The position numbers and the translations under genes were made by a program. From contig JAITLW010000346.1 of assembly GCA_031277715.1 (NCBI GenBank), forward strand, positions 1-35,773: a stretch of DNA of 35,773 nucleotides. Reading direction: 5' to 3'. Below the pieces are notes generated by a model. The model was not told the origin of the DNA. It ran no database searches and worked only from the letters and a program-made list of their open reading frames with translations. Positions 22,660-30,561 of the stretch are shown here, in pieces (within the stretch, counting starts at the first letter, position 1; each line of letters starts with the position of its first letter). This stretch comes from Sphingobacterium sp. Lineage in GTDB: Bacteria; Bacteroidota; Bacteroidia; Sphingobacteriales; Sphingobacteriaceae.

Positions 22660-23295
22660 TTACTTTTTGCGTAACACAAAAAGCCCGTCTCTGATTGGCA
22701 AAATCAATTTTTCTACACGATTGTCTTTTGCCAAGGTGGCGTTCAATTCTAAGACTTGTCTTGTTTGATTGTCCGGATTGCTCTCAAAGACCTTTCCTTT
22801 CCACAATACATTGTCCAATAAAATAACACCCCCTGTTGGAATCCGATCTATTAACATTTCATAATAAACCAAATTCCGCTTTTTATCTGCATCGATAAAT
22901 ACTAAATCAAACTCGCCTTCTATCGTTGGGATTACATCGATGGCATCCCCTATGTGATACTGAATCTGTGAAGCATATTCAGAGCGTTCAAAATATCCTG
23001 AAACTCGCTCTTCCTGCTCTTCATTAATATCGATAGTATGAAGGGTACCATCTTTGGTCAACCCTTCCGCTAAACATAACGTCGCGTAACCTGTAAAAGT
23101 ACCTATCTCCAGAATTTTTTTTGGAGCAAGCATCTTGCTAATCATAGACAAGACACGCCCTTGATAATGCCCCGATAACATATGGGGCATCGTCTCTTTC
23201 AAATATGTTTCTCTATTTATAACTCCGAGCAACACACCCTCTGCATCACAAGTCTCTTCTAAATAGCCACTTACCTCTTCTTGATCTTGAAACAT
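22660..23295 (-). CDS. SAM-dependent O-methyltransferase (catechol/caffeoyl-CoA O-methyltransferase type)
   Basis: From ATG at 23295 this 211-residue class I methyltransferase shows the SAM-binding ILEIGTFTGYATLCLAEGL loop. It also has GTLHTIDINEEQEE and the divalent-metal motif DLVFIDADKKRN followed by ILLDNVLWKGKV, which place it in the metal-dependent O-methyltransferase family (Methyltransf_3). The substrate is not readable; relatives act on catechols or on tRNA hydroxyuridine (TrmR-type), so a tRNA role is possible. A TTG further upstream (23316) also stays in frame, but MFQDQEEVSGYL is the better start. It is the first gene of the minus-strand operon with the wall hydrolases. Confidence 0.9.
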   Translation of the reverse strand: MFQDQEEVSGYLEETCDAEGVLLGVINRETYLKETMPHMLSGHYQGRVLSMISKMLAPKKILEIGTFTGYATLCLAEGLTKDGTLHTIDINEEQEERVSGYFERSEYASQIQYHIGDAIDVIPTIEGEFDLVFIDADKKRNLVYYEMLIDRIPTGGVILLDNVLWKGKVFESNPDNQTRQVLELNATLAKDNRVEKLILPIRDGLFVLRKK

Positions 23296-23382
23296 GGTTG
23301 CGAATTTACGGAACAATTTTAGAAAACAAATTATTTTTACTCCCGCTGTCAGGTTAGTTCAACTGATCCTAGGATATTCCAC

Positions 23383-23429
23383 AATCAAAAAAACCTTGTT
23401 TTCAGACTGAAAACAAGGTTTTTTTGATT
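23383..23429. terminator. Long perfect bidirectional terminator
   Basis: A 23-bp perfect inverted repeat around one central base (arm includes AAACCTTGTTTTCAG, 23391-23405) has A-run on one side and T-run on the other, so it works on both strands. On the minus strand it closes the folE transcript. Confidence 0.92.
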
Positions 23430-23449
23430 ACTTATGATTAACTTATGTC

Positions 23450-24079
23450 CTAAGCTAAGGACGCAGTTATTAATCTTAAAAATTCTGATCGTGTAACATC
23501 GTTTTGGAATTCTCCTGTAAAAGCGGAAGTTGTTGTTACGGAATTTTGCTTTTGCACACCACGCATTGCCATACACATATGCTTGCACTCTATCACTACG
23601 GCCACTCCTGCAGGATTTAATGTATCCTGAATACAATCTCTGATTTCATTCGTCAACCGTTCCTGTACCTGTAGACGTCTAGCAAAAGCATCTACTATCC
23701 TTGGAATCTTGCTTAATCCCACAATATGGCCATTAGGAATATAGGCGATATGCGCTTTCCCAAAGAATGGCAACATATGGTGCTCGCACATGGAGTACAC
23801 CTCTATATCTTTTACCACAACCATCTGGCTATAGTCTTCTTCAAACATAGCGCTACGAAGCACCTCTGCTGCGTCTACATCATACCCATGTGTCAGAAAT
23901 TGTAATGCCTTTGCTACACGTTCAGGAGTTTTAATCAGTCCCTCTCGATTTGGGTCTTCACCTATGGCAGATAGTATGTCATTATAGTGCGAAGCGATAC
24001 GCTCCACTTGCTCCACATTATACTGGTCTATTTTCTTATAGCCTTCCAATTCCTCATTGAAATCCGTAGGATTGCTCAT
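23450..24079 (-). CDS. folE: GTP cyclohydrolase I
   Basis: The 209-residue enzyme converts GTP to 7,8-dihydroneopterin triphosphate. It has the zinc ligands Cys98 and His101 in [15 protein letters not shown] (96-110) and Cys169 in [11 protein letters not shown]. The [22 protein letters not shown] stretch is also characteristic of FolE1. It is not the cyanide-insensitive FolE2 type. It follows the PTPS-like gene by 24 bases on the same strand, so the two form a pterin pair, and a perfect hairpin terminator follows. The product serves folate or other pterins. Confidence 0.96.
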   Translation of the reverse strand: MSNPTDFNEELEGYKKIDQYNVEQVERIASHYNDILSAIGEDPNREGLIKTPERVAKALQFLTHGYDVDAAEVLRSAMFEEDYSQMVVVKDIEVYSMCEHHMLPFFGKAHIAYIPNGHIVGLSKIPRIVDAFARRLQVQERLTNEIRDCIQDTLNPAGVAVVIECKHMCMAMRGVQKQNSVTTTSAFTGEFQNDVTRSEFLRLITASLA

Positions 24080-24103
24080 TTTTTAGCTAATTATTTTATG
24101 TGA

Positions 24104-24517
24104 TTAATCGCCGAAATATTCGACTGAGTTATTTTCCGTTTCGTACAGCTTTACACTATGCAGCTGTACATTTTCCTGTTCAAAGTGAGGCTTTAGCACA
24201 TGAAAGATCTCCATGGCAATTATTTCTGTCGATGCCATCTTACCCTGCATAAAGTCTACATCCAAATTTATGTTCTTATGATCCATTTTACCGATGACCT
24301 CTGTATTTATAATACTTTTCATCAGTTTCAAATCGATCAAAAAACCTGTTTCTGGATTCACTGTTCCTTTTACTGTAACATACAATTCATAGTTATGTCC
24401 ATGCCAATTAGGATTGGAACAATAGCCGAATACAGCTTCATTTTTCTCCTCTGACCAATCTTCGCGATGCAACTTATGGGCAGCACAGAATCTCTCCCGT
24501 CTTGTAATGTATATCAT
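24104..24517 (-). CDS. 6-pyruvoyl-tetrahydropterin synthase/QueD family protein
   Basis: The 137-residue enzyme has the zinc ligands His14 (AAHKL) and His39/His41 (HGH). The catalytic segment is GYCSNPNWHGHNY with Cys33, followed by MDHKNINLDVDF with Asp79 and His80, and the substrate-binding YETENNSVEYFGD near the end (Glu126). The CxNPNxHGHNY and YETxNN patterns are those of 6-pyruvoyl-tetrahydropterin synthase rather than of the usual short QueD form. It acts on the product of the adjacent folE. Whether it makes a biopterin-type intermediate or the queuosine precursor carboxy-tetrahydropterin cannot be settled here. The -7 element lies only six bases upstream, so the transcript may be leaderless. 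Confidence 0.92.
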   Translation of the reverse strand: MIYITRRERFCAAHKLHREDWSEEKNEAVFGYCSNPNWHGHNYELYVTVKGTVNPETGFLIDLKLMKSIINTEVIGKMDHKNINLDVDFMQGKMASTEIIAMEIFHVLKPHFEQENVQLHSVKLYETENNSVEYFGD

Positions 24518-24522
24518 ATACG

Positions 24523-24530
24523 CAAATATA
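24523..24530 (-). promoter_or_regulatory. -7 promoter element at the PTPS-like start codon
   Basis: The minus strand reads TATATTTG, an exact TAnnTTTG match, then CGTAT and the ATG at 24517. Transcription would start at or within a base or two of the start codon, predicting a leaderless mRNA for the pterin pair. TTTTG lies roughly 25 bases upstream as a possible -33 element. Confidence 0.6.
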
Positions 24531-24594
24531 CCTTAAAAAACTCTATTTTAGCAGTCAAAAGCAGAAGATTCCTTCACAAATAATATACTGAAAA

Positions 24595-25212
24595 ATGAGG
24601 CCTTTGATTGTAGCTGCGACTGACGCAGAGATTGCTCCAAGTATCGATTTTCTAAAGCGCTTACAAATACCTTACCTCACTACCGGAGTAGGGATGACAG
24701 CTACAGCATACCAGCTAGGCAAAAGTATAACCCAGATTCGCCCAGATTATATTCTCAACGTCGGTATAGGAGGAGCGCTTGACAAAGATATCCCCTTGGG
24801 CACGGTTGTCCAGGTAACCAAAGATAGCTTTTCGGAACTAGGAGCCGAAGACGGAGAGCTTTTTCTGCCCATAGAAGAACTCGGTTTTGGAAAGAGCGTC
24901 TTTACCCCCCCTACTCCTTCGTTGGCATCACCACCACAACTAGTAGTACATACGGGCATTACAGTCAATACCGTTCATGGTAACGAACAATCTATCCTCC
25001 TACTCAAGGCGAGGCTTTCTTCGGCAACTATTGAAACGATGGAAGGAGCTGCTGTATTTTTTGTTAGCGAAGCAGAAAACATTCCTTGTCTACAAATTCG
25101 GGCTATCTCCAACTATGTAGAAAAACGGAATAGACAGGCATGGGAGATACCTTTGGCGATAAAAAATCTAAATATGTGGTTGCAAGAGTTTATCCTTAAA
25201 AACAGCCTGTAA
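24595..25212 (+). CDS. mqnB: Futalosine hydrolase
   Basis: This 205-residue nucleoside phosphorylase-fold enzyme matches MqnB. It starts MRPLIVAATDAEIAPSIDFL and has YLTTGVGMTATAYQLG, ILNVGIGGALDKDIPLG, GITVNTVHGN and the ETMEGAAVFFVSE substrate-binding region. Members remove adenine or hypoxanthine from futalosine-type intermediates in the menaquinone pathway that starts from chorismate and adenosine. No other mqn gene lies in the window. It is divergent from the PTPS-like gene with 77 bases between the starts. The assignment to MqnB rather than MTA/SAH nucleosidase rests on the GITVNTVHGN and ETMEGAA motifs and on length. Confidence 0.9.
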   Translation: MRPLIVAATDAEIAPSIDFLKRLQIPYLTTGVGMTATAYQLGKSITQIRPDYILNVGIGGALDKDIPLGTVVQVTKDSFSELGAEDGELFLPIEELGFGKSVFTPPTPSLASPPQLVVHTGITVNTVHGNEQSILLLKARLSSATIETMEGAAVFFVSEAENIPCLQIRAISNYVEKRNRQAWEIPLAIKNLNMWLQEFILKNSL

Positions 25213-25304
25213 TGCTCGTAATTGTTGTGGTATTAGACTAATATATCTCCAACAGAAGACAGCAATATTACATATGATACATATGAAATATCATTATTAA
25301 ATAG

Positions 25305-25312
25305 TATTTTTG
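25305..25312 (+). promoter_or_regulatory. Bacteroidota -7 promoter element for pdhB
   Basis: TATTTTTG is an exact TAnnTTTG match 35 bases before the ATG at 25348. Two CATATG palindromes lie 24-40 bases upstream (25271-25286) and may hold the -33 region or a regulator site. Confidence 0.55.
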
Positions 25313-25347
25313 CATATCAAAGGTTAATTAAAACGATTTCAAAACTA

Positions 25348-26331
25348 ATGAGAGAAATTCAATTCAGAGAAGCGCTTCGTGAAGCAATGAACGAAGAAAT
25401 GCGTAAAGATGAAACTATATTTTTAATGGGTGAAGAGGTTGCTGAGTATAATGGTGCTTATAAAGTAAGCCAAGGTATGCTTGATGAATTTGGCCCAAAA
25501 CGTATTATCGACACTCCTATTGCTGAATTAGGTTTTGCTGGTATCGCCGTTGGCGCTGCAACGCATGGCTTAAAACCAGTTGTAGAGTTTATGACGTTCA
25601 ACTTCTCATTAGTCGCAATAGACCAAATAATCAATTCAGCGGCTAAAATCCGTCAAATGTCTGGCGGACAACTATCTTGCCCTATTGTCTTCCGTGGCCC
25701 TACTGGAAATGCTGGACAACTAGGGGCGCAACACTCTCAAAACTTTGAGAACTGGTATGCAAATACTCCAGGTTTAAAAGTTGTCGTTCCTTCGAACCCA
25801 TACGATGCAAAAGGCCTTTTGAAGTCTGCCATCATTGATCCAGACCCTGTAATCTTTATGGAGTCTGAAGTTATGTACGGTGACAAAGGAATGGTCCCTG
25901 AGGAAGAATACTACTTACCTATTGGAAAAGCAAATGTTATCCAAGAAGGAAGTGACGTAACGATTGTATCATTCGGAAAAATGCTTCCTAGAGTCGTTAT
26001 TCCTGCAGTAGCTGAGCTAGAAAAAGAAGGACTTAGCGTTGAATTAATTGATTTACGCTCTGTACGTCCAATCGACTATACAACAATTGTAGAGTCCGTT
26101 AAAAAGACAAATAGATTAGTTGTTGTGGAAGAAGCATGGCCATTGGCCTCAATCTCTTCAGAGATTTCTTTCCACGTACAAAAGAATGCTTTTGACTATC
26201 TTGATGCCCCGGTATTACGCGTTACATCAGCAGACGTACCATTGGCCTACGCTCCTACACTCGTAGAAGCAACGTTACCAAGTGTAGCAAAAGTAATTAA
26301 TGCTGTAAAAGAAGTTACCTACAAGAAATAA
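25348..26331 (+). CDS. pdhB: Pyruvate dehydrogenase E1 component, beta subunit
   Basis: The 327-residue protein is the beta chain of the thiamine-diphosphate-dependent E1 enzyme. Visible features are MGEEVAEYNGAYKVSQGM (28-44), the catalytic Glu60 in IIDTPIAELGFAG (53-65), CPIVFRGPTGNAGQLGAQHS and the C-terminal transketolase domain with VELIDLRSVRPIDYTTI and VVEEAWPLASI. It decarboxylates pyruvate together with an alpha chain, which is not in this window; the E1 subunits appear to be encoded apart here. It has its own TAnnTTTG promoter and a terminator 20 bases after the stop. The 2-oxoisovalerate E1 beta is a possible alternative, but the residues favour pyruvate. Confidence 0.93.
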   Translation: MREIQFREALREAMNEEMRKDETIFLMGEEVAEYNGAYKVSQGMLDEFGPKRIIDTPIAELGFAGIAVGAATHGLKPVVEFMTFNFSLVAIDQIINSAAKIRQMSGGQLSCPIVFRGPTGNAGQLGAQHSQNFENWYANTPGLKVVVPSNPYDAKGLLKSAIIDPDPVIFMESEVMYGDKGMVPEEEYYLPIGKANVIQEGSDVTIVSFGKMLPRVVIPAVAELEKEGLSVELIDLRSVRPIDYTTIVESVKKTNRLVVVEEAWPLASISSEISFHVQKNAFDYLDAPVLRVTSADVPLAYAPTLVEATLPSVAKVINAVKEVTYKK

Positions 26332-26351
26332 CATTTAAAAAGCATATATTT

Positions 26352-26378
26352 AAAAGGAGCCTATGAGCTCCTTTTTTT
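26352..26378 (+). terminator. Rho-independent terminator after pdhB
   Basis: AAAAGGAGC (26352-26360) pairs with GCTCCTTTT (26367-26375) around a six-base loop and is followed by T. Confidence 0.88.
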
Positions 26379-26412
26379 ATGAAATCACAACAATAAAAAA
26401 TATTTTATCTCC

Positions 26413-27168
26413 ATGAAAAGATTTTTCACCACATTATTTGTTGCCTCTACAATCGTACTAAGCGCACAGGCACAAGAGAAAATCACGTTTAAACTAAATC
26501 CTGAAAAGGGTAAGGTCGTCCCCATTGAAATGATCATGAAGTCGGATATCGAAGGTGCACAGAATATGATCATGGACATGATTATGCGAATGAATATGAC
26601 AGCAACAGAAGTTACACCAACAGAAGCTAAATATGAAGCAAAGTATACCCATGTCAAGACAGACATTAACGCCGGGATAGTTACAATTTCTTATGATTCT
26701 TCCAAAGAACCTTCCAATCAAATGGAGGAGATGATGGCTACACAGATGAAACCGCTATTGAACAACACACTTAGTATCACCATGGACAGAAGTGCCAAAG
26801 TTTTGGAAATGGATTTTCCGAATGTCCCAGACGAAGCCTTTGACAGGTCTAGCATCCAGGGTATGTCGATTGCCTTTCCAGATAAACCGCTATCTGTCGG
26901 AGATTCATGGCAAAATGAAATCAGCTTGGCCCAATTAGGTGCTAAAGGAAAGAATGTAAACACCTTCGCAGAGAAGACTGCTGAGGGCTATAAGATTAAT
27001 GTAGAAGGCACTTATACAGACAACGATGGCACTACTATCGGCACATCTACTGGCTACTATATCTTACACCCCAAGACATTTTTCACCAAGCATTCTGTTG
27101 TCAATACAGTTATTGAGATACAAGGAAATAAGATATCCTCTAGTATAGAACTAAAAGAAATCAATTAA
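26413..27168 (+). CDS. Secreted DUF6263-like protein
   Basis: The 251-residue product has a signal peptide (about 1-21, LSAQAQE). A beta-rich mature region follows, rich in Met in its first third (MIMDMIMRMNMTATEV, about 52-67). The pattern of TITMDR-type strands, FPDKPLSVGDSWQNE (156-170), then GYYILHPKTFFTKHSVV near the end resembles the Bacteroidota family annotated DUF6263, recalled from memory. No catalytic or metal motif is visible and it has no lipobox. The function is unknown, presumably in the periplasm or at the surface. It follows the pdhB terminator by 34 bases, so it may rely partly on read-through. Confidence 0.8.
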   Translation: MKRFFTTLFVASTIVLSAQAQEKITFKLNPEKGKVVPIEMIMKSDIEGAQNMIMDMIMRMNMTATEVTPTEAKYEAKYTHVKTDINAGIVTISYDSSKEPSNQMEEMMATQMKPLLNNTLSITMDRSAKVLEMDFPNVPDEAFDRSSIQGMSIAFPDKPLSVGDSWQNEISLAQLGAKGKNVNTFAEKTAEGYKINVEGTYTDNDGTTIGTSTGYYILHPKTFFTKHSVVNTVIEIQGNKISSSIELKEIN

Positions 27169-27205
27169 AAGAAAAGCCCACTCGAGAGTGGGCTTTTCTT
27201 TTAAT
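27164..27205. terminator. Bidirectional terminator between convergent genes
   Basis: A 20-bp perfect stem (arm includes AAAAGAAAAGCCCACTC, 27167-27183) with a minimal loop begins at the last codons of the DUF6263-like gene and ends just short of gcvH. A-run and T-run flank it, so it serves both genes. Confidence 0.92.
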
Positions 27206-27222
27206 CATTTATGAAATCAAGA

Positions 27223-27603
27223 TTATGCGTTGATTTCAGATTTATATCCTTCGGCAGTCAATAAAGAATCAACATCAGCCACATTCGCTATTTTAACGCG
27301 AATAATCCACCCGTCACCGTATGGATCAGTGTTTACTAATTCTGGAGAAGCATCAATTGCATCATTTACAGCCAAAACGGTTGAGTTCATTGGCATAAAT
27401 AAGTCAGATACAGTTTTTACTGCTTCGATAGTACCGAAAACTTCGTTCGCAGCCACTTCTTCTCCGACAGTGTTAATATCAACAAAAACAATATCACCTA
27501 ACTCACGCTGAGCAAAGTCTGTAATACCGATTACGGCTTCATCGCCTTCTACACGAATCCATTCATGATCCTTTGTGTATTTCAATTCTGCTGGAAAATT
27601 CAT
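27223..27603 (-). CDS. gcvH: Glycine cleavage system H protein
   Basis: From ATG at 27603 this is a 126-residue lipoyl-carrier protein (MNFPAELKYTKDHEWIRV start). The lipoate attachment site is Lys63 in VFGTIEAVKTVSDLFMP (56-72). It shuttles the aminomethyl group among the P, T and L proteins of the glycine cleavage complex; those genes are not nearby. An in-frame extension to 27651 exists, but the family starts at this Met, and an A/G-rich stretch (GAAGAAAAA) lies just upstream. The upstream region holds a TTTTG plus TAnnTTTG promoter pair. It converges with the DUF6263-like gene and is divergent from anmK. Confidence 0.96.
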   Translation of the reverse strand: MNFPAELKYTKDHEWIRVEGDEAVIGITDFAQRELGDIVFVDINTVGEEVAANEVFGTIEAVKTVSDLFMPMNSTVLAVNDAIDASPELVNTDPYGDGWIIRVKIANVADVDSLLTAEGYKSEINA

Positions 27604-27620
27604 TTTTTCTTCTTTTTTTT

Positions 27621-27653
27621 CAAAAATATCATTAACAATTGACATTACCAAAA
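27621..27653 (-). promoter_or_regulatory. Promoter of gcvH (-33 and -7 elements)
   Basis: The minus strand has TTTTGG (27653-27648) and, about 20 bases later, TATTTTTG (27628-27621), matching both parts of the Bacteroidota vegetative promoter. The predicted start leaves a short leader to the ATG at 27603. Confidence 0.65.
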
Positions 27654-27676
27654 GCGAATATGTGTATTTTTAGAAT

Positions 27677-28873
27677 ATGAATGGCCAAATTGAAAAGCTT
27701 TATGAAATAAGCAAAAAAGACAGTCGATTAATCATTGGGCTTATGTCAGGTACGTCATTAGACGGCCTAGATATCGCGCTTTGCAACATAGAAGGAAGTG
27801 GGCTCGACACCTCCTTAAAGCTCCTTCATTTCGATACCCTGTCCTACCAAGATGAATTCAGAAATAACATACGCAAGATATTTGCTAAAAAGGAGATAAA
27901 CCAACAAGACTTCTCGGGTATTAACCCCTATGTAGCAATCGTACACGCATCTCTAGTGAATAACGCGCTTAAAAATTGGGGAGTCGCACCTCAAGACATT
28001 GACTTGATTGCGAGTCATGGACAGACGGTTTATCACGCTCCTCAAATATTAACTAAGAACCCAGATCTACCTAACAGTACGCTTCAGATCGGAGATGGCG
28101 ACCATATCGCTGTACACACGGGAATCATCACGTTATCAGATTTTCGTCAAAAACATATTGCAGCCGGCGGTGAAGGTGCTCCGCTAGCAGCCTACGGGGA
28201 TTTCCTCTTGTTCACTGATACCATAGAAAACAGAATTCTTCTTAATATAGGGGGAATTTCAAACTTCACCTTTCTCCCTCAAAAAGGCTCAAGTATTAAG
28301 GCTTTTGCTACCGATTTGGGGCCTGGTAATACCTTGATGAACCAATACATGTTTCAACATTTTGGAAGGGAAATGGACATCGACGGAGAAACTGCACAAT
28401 CTGGCCTAGTTAATGAGACTTTGCTACAATATCTACTACAAGAAGATTTTCTTGAGTTGCCTTTTCCAAAGACAACTGGCCCAGAATTATTCAATCTGGA
28501 CTACTTAACGATGAAACAGGAAACCTCGGGAACACAGCACCTATCTCCGCCTGATGTAATGGCAACCTTAAATATGTTTTCTGCCCTAGCTATTGTTAAC
28601 GGAATCAAAACACTCACAAAAGACCTCGACAACGTTGCTATCTACGTGAGTGGAGGAGGCCTTCATAATCCTCTTCTGATGCACAATATCTCTAAGGCGC
28701 TTCCTACAATGAAGGTTTCTTCTATTGACGAAATAGACATGAATCCTGATGCTAAAGAGGCCTGCTTATTTGCGGTCTTGGCAAACGAAGCTGTCGCTGG
28801 CGACCCCGAGAATGTTTCAGGACTCAAGGATTCACCAGCAATCTGTATGGGAAAAATAAGCTTCCCGTACTAA
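27677..28873 (+). CDS. anmK: Anhydro-N-acetylmuramic acid kinase
   Basis: The 398-residue protein carries the AnmK phosphate-binding signature IGLMSGTSLDGLDIAL (20-35). It also has LIASHGQTVYHAP, NIGGISNFTFLP, ATDLGPGNTLMNQYM and ISGGG-type residues late (VAIYVSGGGLHNPLLM). It phosphorylates and opens 1,6-anhydro-MurNAc from recycled peptidoglycan to MurNAc-6-phosphate. The N-terminal 17 residues before the motif are somewhat longer than in many relatives. Its stop overlaps that of the convergent DUF2461 gene in the four bases CTAA (28870-28873). Peptidoglycan recycling fits the wall hydrolases encoded 5-9 kb away, although they are not in one operon. Confidence 0.94.
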   Translation: MNGQIEKLYEISKKDSRLIIGLMSGTSLDGLDIALCNIEGSGLDTSLKLLHFDTLSYQDEFRNNIRKIFAKKEINQQDFSGINPYVAIVHASLVNNALKNWGVAPQDIDLIASHGQTVYHAPQILTKNPDLPNSTLQIGDGDHIAVHTGIITLSDFRQKHIAAGGEGAPLAAYGDFLLFTDTIENRILLNIGGISNFTFLPQKGSSIKAFATDLGPGNTLMNQYMFQHFGREMDIDGETAQSGLVNETLLQYLLQEDFLELPFPKTTGPELFNLDYLTMKQETSGTQHLSPPDVMATLNMFSALAIVNGIKTLTKDLDNVAIYVSGGGLHNPLLMHNISKALPTMKVSSIDEIDMNPDAKEACLFAVLANEAVAGDPENVSGLKDSPAICMGKISFPY

Positions 28874-29538
28874 GATTCTAGACTTATCGCTTCTTGGATG
28901 AATTTTTTAAGGGGATATATTCTTTTACAAATACCAATGACTGTGTTCATTGCGCCCGCATCCGCCAATTCTTTATTTGACAAGGGTTGGTGGATGATAA
29001 AGCTTTTCAATTTAAAGATTTCTATCTGAGGATCATCCGCATTGTATCCTGCAGGAGGTCTACTAAGCTTATCCTCAGGAGACAGGTCATCCACAGTCCA
29101 TTGCCCAGCGCTCAGCACTTCGCTAAATGTTTCTGCATTATAGTCTATCTCTTGACGAATGGCATCAAGATGTTCCTTTTTGGGACGCCAATATCCAGCA
29201 GCGATAAAGGAATTGTTAGGTTCGATGTGAATATAGTACTCGGGACCATCTAACTTCCGTCCATCGACAGAAATTCCAGCGGCTAGCCAAGATTTATATG
29301 GGGATTTGTCTTTGGAGAACCGTACATCCCTATAAATTCGAAACATACACTTCGAAGCATTTATATCGGTATTGATCTGTGGATCGAATCGAGATAGCTC
29401 TACAATCAGCTCCTCAACAAACCCTTTCACGTTTTGAAGAGCGGCCTCATAACGTCCTTTGTGTTCCTGAAACCACTCTCTGTTATTATTTTGGGAAAGA
29501 TCAGCAAGAAATTCAAATGTTGAAGTAGAAATATTCAT
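28870..29538 (-). CDS. DUF2461 family protein
   Basis: This 222-residue protein matches DUF2461 (TIGR02453). It has FLADLSQNNNREWFQEHKGRY early (about 10-30), CMFRIYRDVRFSKDKSPYKSW in the middle (64-84), GPEYYIHIEPNNSFIAAGYW, and KEHLDAIRQEIDYN. The function of the family is unknown; no catalytic assignment is safe. It is cytoplasmic, with no signal peptide. It starts two bases after cdsA ends on the same strand, so it belongs to the CPBP-DUF2007-cdsA transcript. Its TAG stop overlaps the TAA of convergent anmK. Confidence 0.9.
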   Translation of the reverse strand: MNISTSTFEFLADLSQNNNREWFQEHKGRYEAALQNVKGFVEELIVELSRFDPQINTDINASKCMFRIYRDVRFSKDKSPYKSWLAAGISVDGRKLDGPEYYIHIEPNNSFIAAGYWRPKKEHLDAIRQEIDYNAETFSEVLSAGQWTVDDLSPEDKLSRPPAGYNADDPQIEIFKLKSFIIHQPLSNKELADAGAMNTVIGICKRIYPLKKFIQEAISLES

Positions 29539-29540
29539 AA

Positions 29541-30341
29541 TTATGCAATCATTAACAGGAACAAAAAGACTAAAGGTGAGGCCATTAATAAACCGTCGAA
29601 TCTATCTAGCAATCCCCCATGTCCTGGCAGGATATTTCCCGAATCTTTAACCCCCAAACTCCGTTTCAACATAGACTCCACAAGATCGCCCAAAGTACCG
29701 AATATCCCAATAATCAGCGCCATGCTCGCCCATTCCCATTTTGTCAAAGAACCAAAATACTGTTCTAGATTAAAAGCAATAGCGACTGCAAATAGGACGC
29801 CACCGATAAAGCCTTCCCATGTTTTATTAGGCGATATCCGCTCGAATAATTTGCGCTTGCCAAAACTTCTTCCAGCAAGATAGGCTCCTGTGTCATTTGA
29901 CCAGAGGATTAATAGAAAACCGAGTGGTATATAGTAATTAAAGCTCCCTTTTATAAATCCTAAAGCTAGAAAAAAAAGGAATGGAATTCCGGCATAAGTA
30001 ATTCCCAGTAGGGTATAACCAATATCATTAAAGGGAAGTGCCCTTTTTTGGAATAACGCCAAGATAAATATTAAAGAGAACAATGGGATAAATAGCCATA
30101 CCTTAATGAACGGGATTACTCCCAAACAATGTAAAGTGATAAGACCGCTCAAAACAGCAAATGCAAGTATTCCTAGAACAACCATGGGTTTCACTTCTTC
30201 TTTACGGACTATCCCATAAAATTCATATAAACACCAAAGTCCCAGTAATGAGAAGAAGGAAACAAAAACAACTTGCCCTAACAGATGTGCACCGATTAAT
30301 ACGGCTATAAAAAAAAATCCTGTAATAGCTCTAGTTAACAT
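29541..30341 (-). CDS. cdsA: Phosphatidate cytidylyltransferase
   Basis: The 266-residue integral membrane enzyme has about eight hydrophobic segments. The C-terminal signature (223-249) reads SMLKRSLGVKDSGNILPGHG, then GLLDRFD, an exact match to the CDP-diglyceride synthetase pattern. The upstream GRSFGKRKLFERISPNKTWEG is also typical. It makes CDP-diacylglycerol from phosphatidate and CTP, the branch point of phospholipid synthesis. Its start overlaps the DUF2007 gene by 11 bases, indicating coupled translation, and the DUF2461 gene follows after two bases. Confidence 0.95.
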   Translation of the reverse strand: MLTRAITGFFFIAVLIGAHLLGQVVFVSFFSLLGLWCLYEFYGIVRKEEVKPMVVLGILAFAVLSGLITLHCLGVIPFIKVWLFIPLFSLIFILALFQKRALPFNDIGYTLLGITYAGIPFLFFLALGFIKGSFNYYIPLGFLLILWSNDTGAYLAGRSFGKRKLFERISPNKTWEGFIGGVLFAVAIAFNLEQYFGSLTKWEWASMALIIGIFGTLGDLVESMLKRSLGVKDSGNILPGHGGLLDRFDGLLMASPLVFLFLLMIA

Positions 30342-30561
30342 CCTCCGCCCCTATATTATTTTCTTCATTATCCTTAATTAATCGCACCGCTTGTTGTTCC
30401 ATATCTTCATGAACATAAAGCTCAATCTTTCCAAACAGGTAAGACGAATCTTGCTTGTTCAATAGCACTGAATGTACCCCATTCTCTTCCAACATCTGTT
30501 TCACTATCTCAGCTTCAATAGCGCTGTTATATACTTGTATTTTTTTCCAATCTTTCTCCAT
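30331..30561 (-). CDS. DUF2007 family small protein
   Basis: The 76-residue protein (MEKDWKKIQVYNSAIEAEIV start) has the DUF2007 ferredoxin-like pattern: an N-terminal strand and helix (EAEIVKQMLEENGV), a loop with LLNKQDSSY, and the strand GKIELYVHEDMEQQAVRLI. DUF2007 proteins have been labelled putative signal transducers, but no ligand or partner is established. The start lies 35 bases inside the CPBP protease gene and the end overlaps cdsA by 11 bases, a double overlap that points to coupled translation and perhaps stoichiometric production. The ATG at 30559-30561 is the only sensible start. Confidence 0.88.
   Translation of the reverse strand: MEKDWKKIQVYNSAIEAEIVKQMLEENGVHSVLLNKQDSSYLFGKIELYVHEDMEQQAVRLIKDNEENNIGAEDVN

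Noticed and set aside
23385..23636. 83-residue minus-strand ORF overlapping folE
   Set aside because: It covers the folE 3' end and the terminator hairpin, so its end is encoded by the inverted repeat; folE is clearly the real gene.
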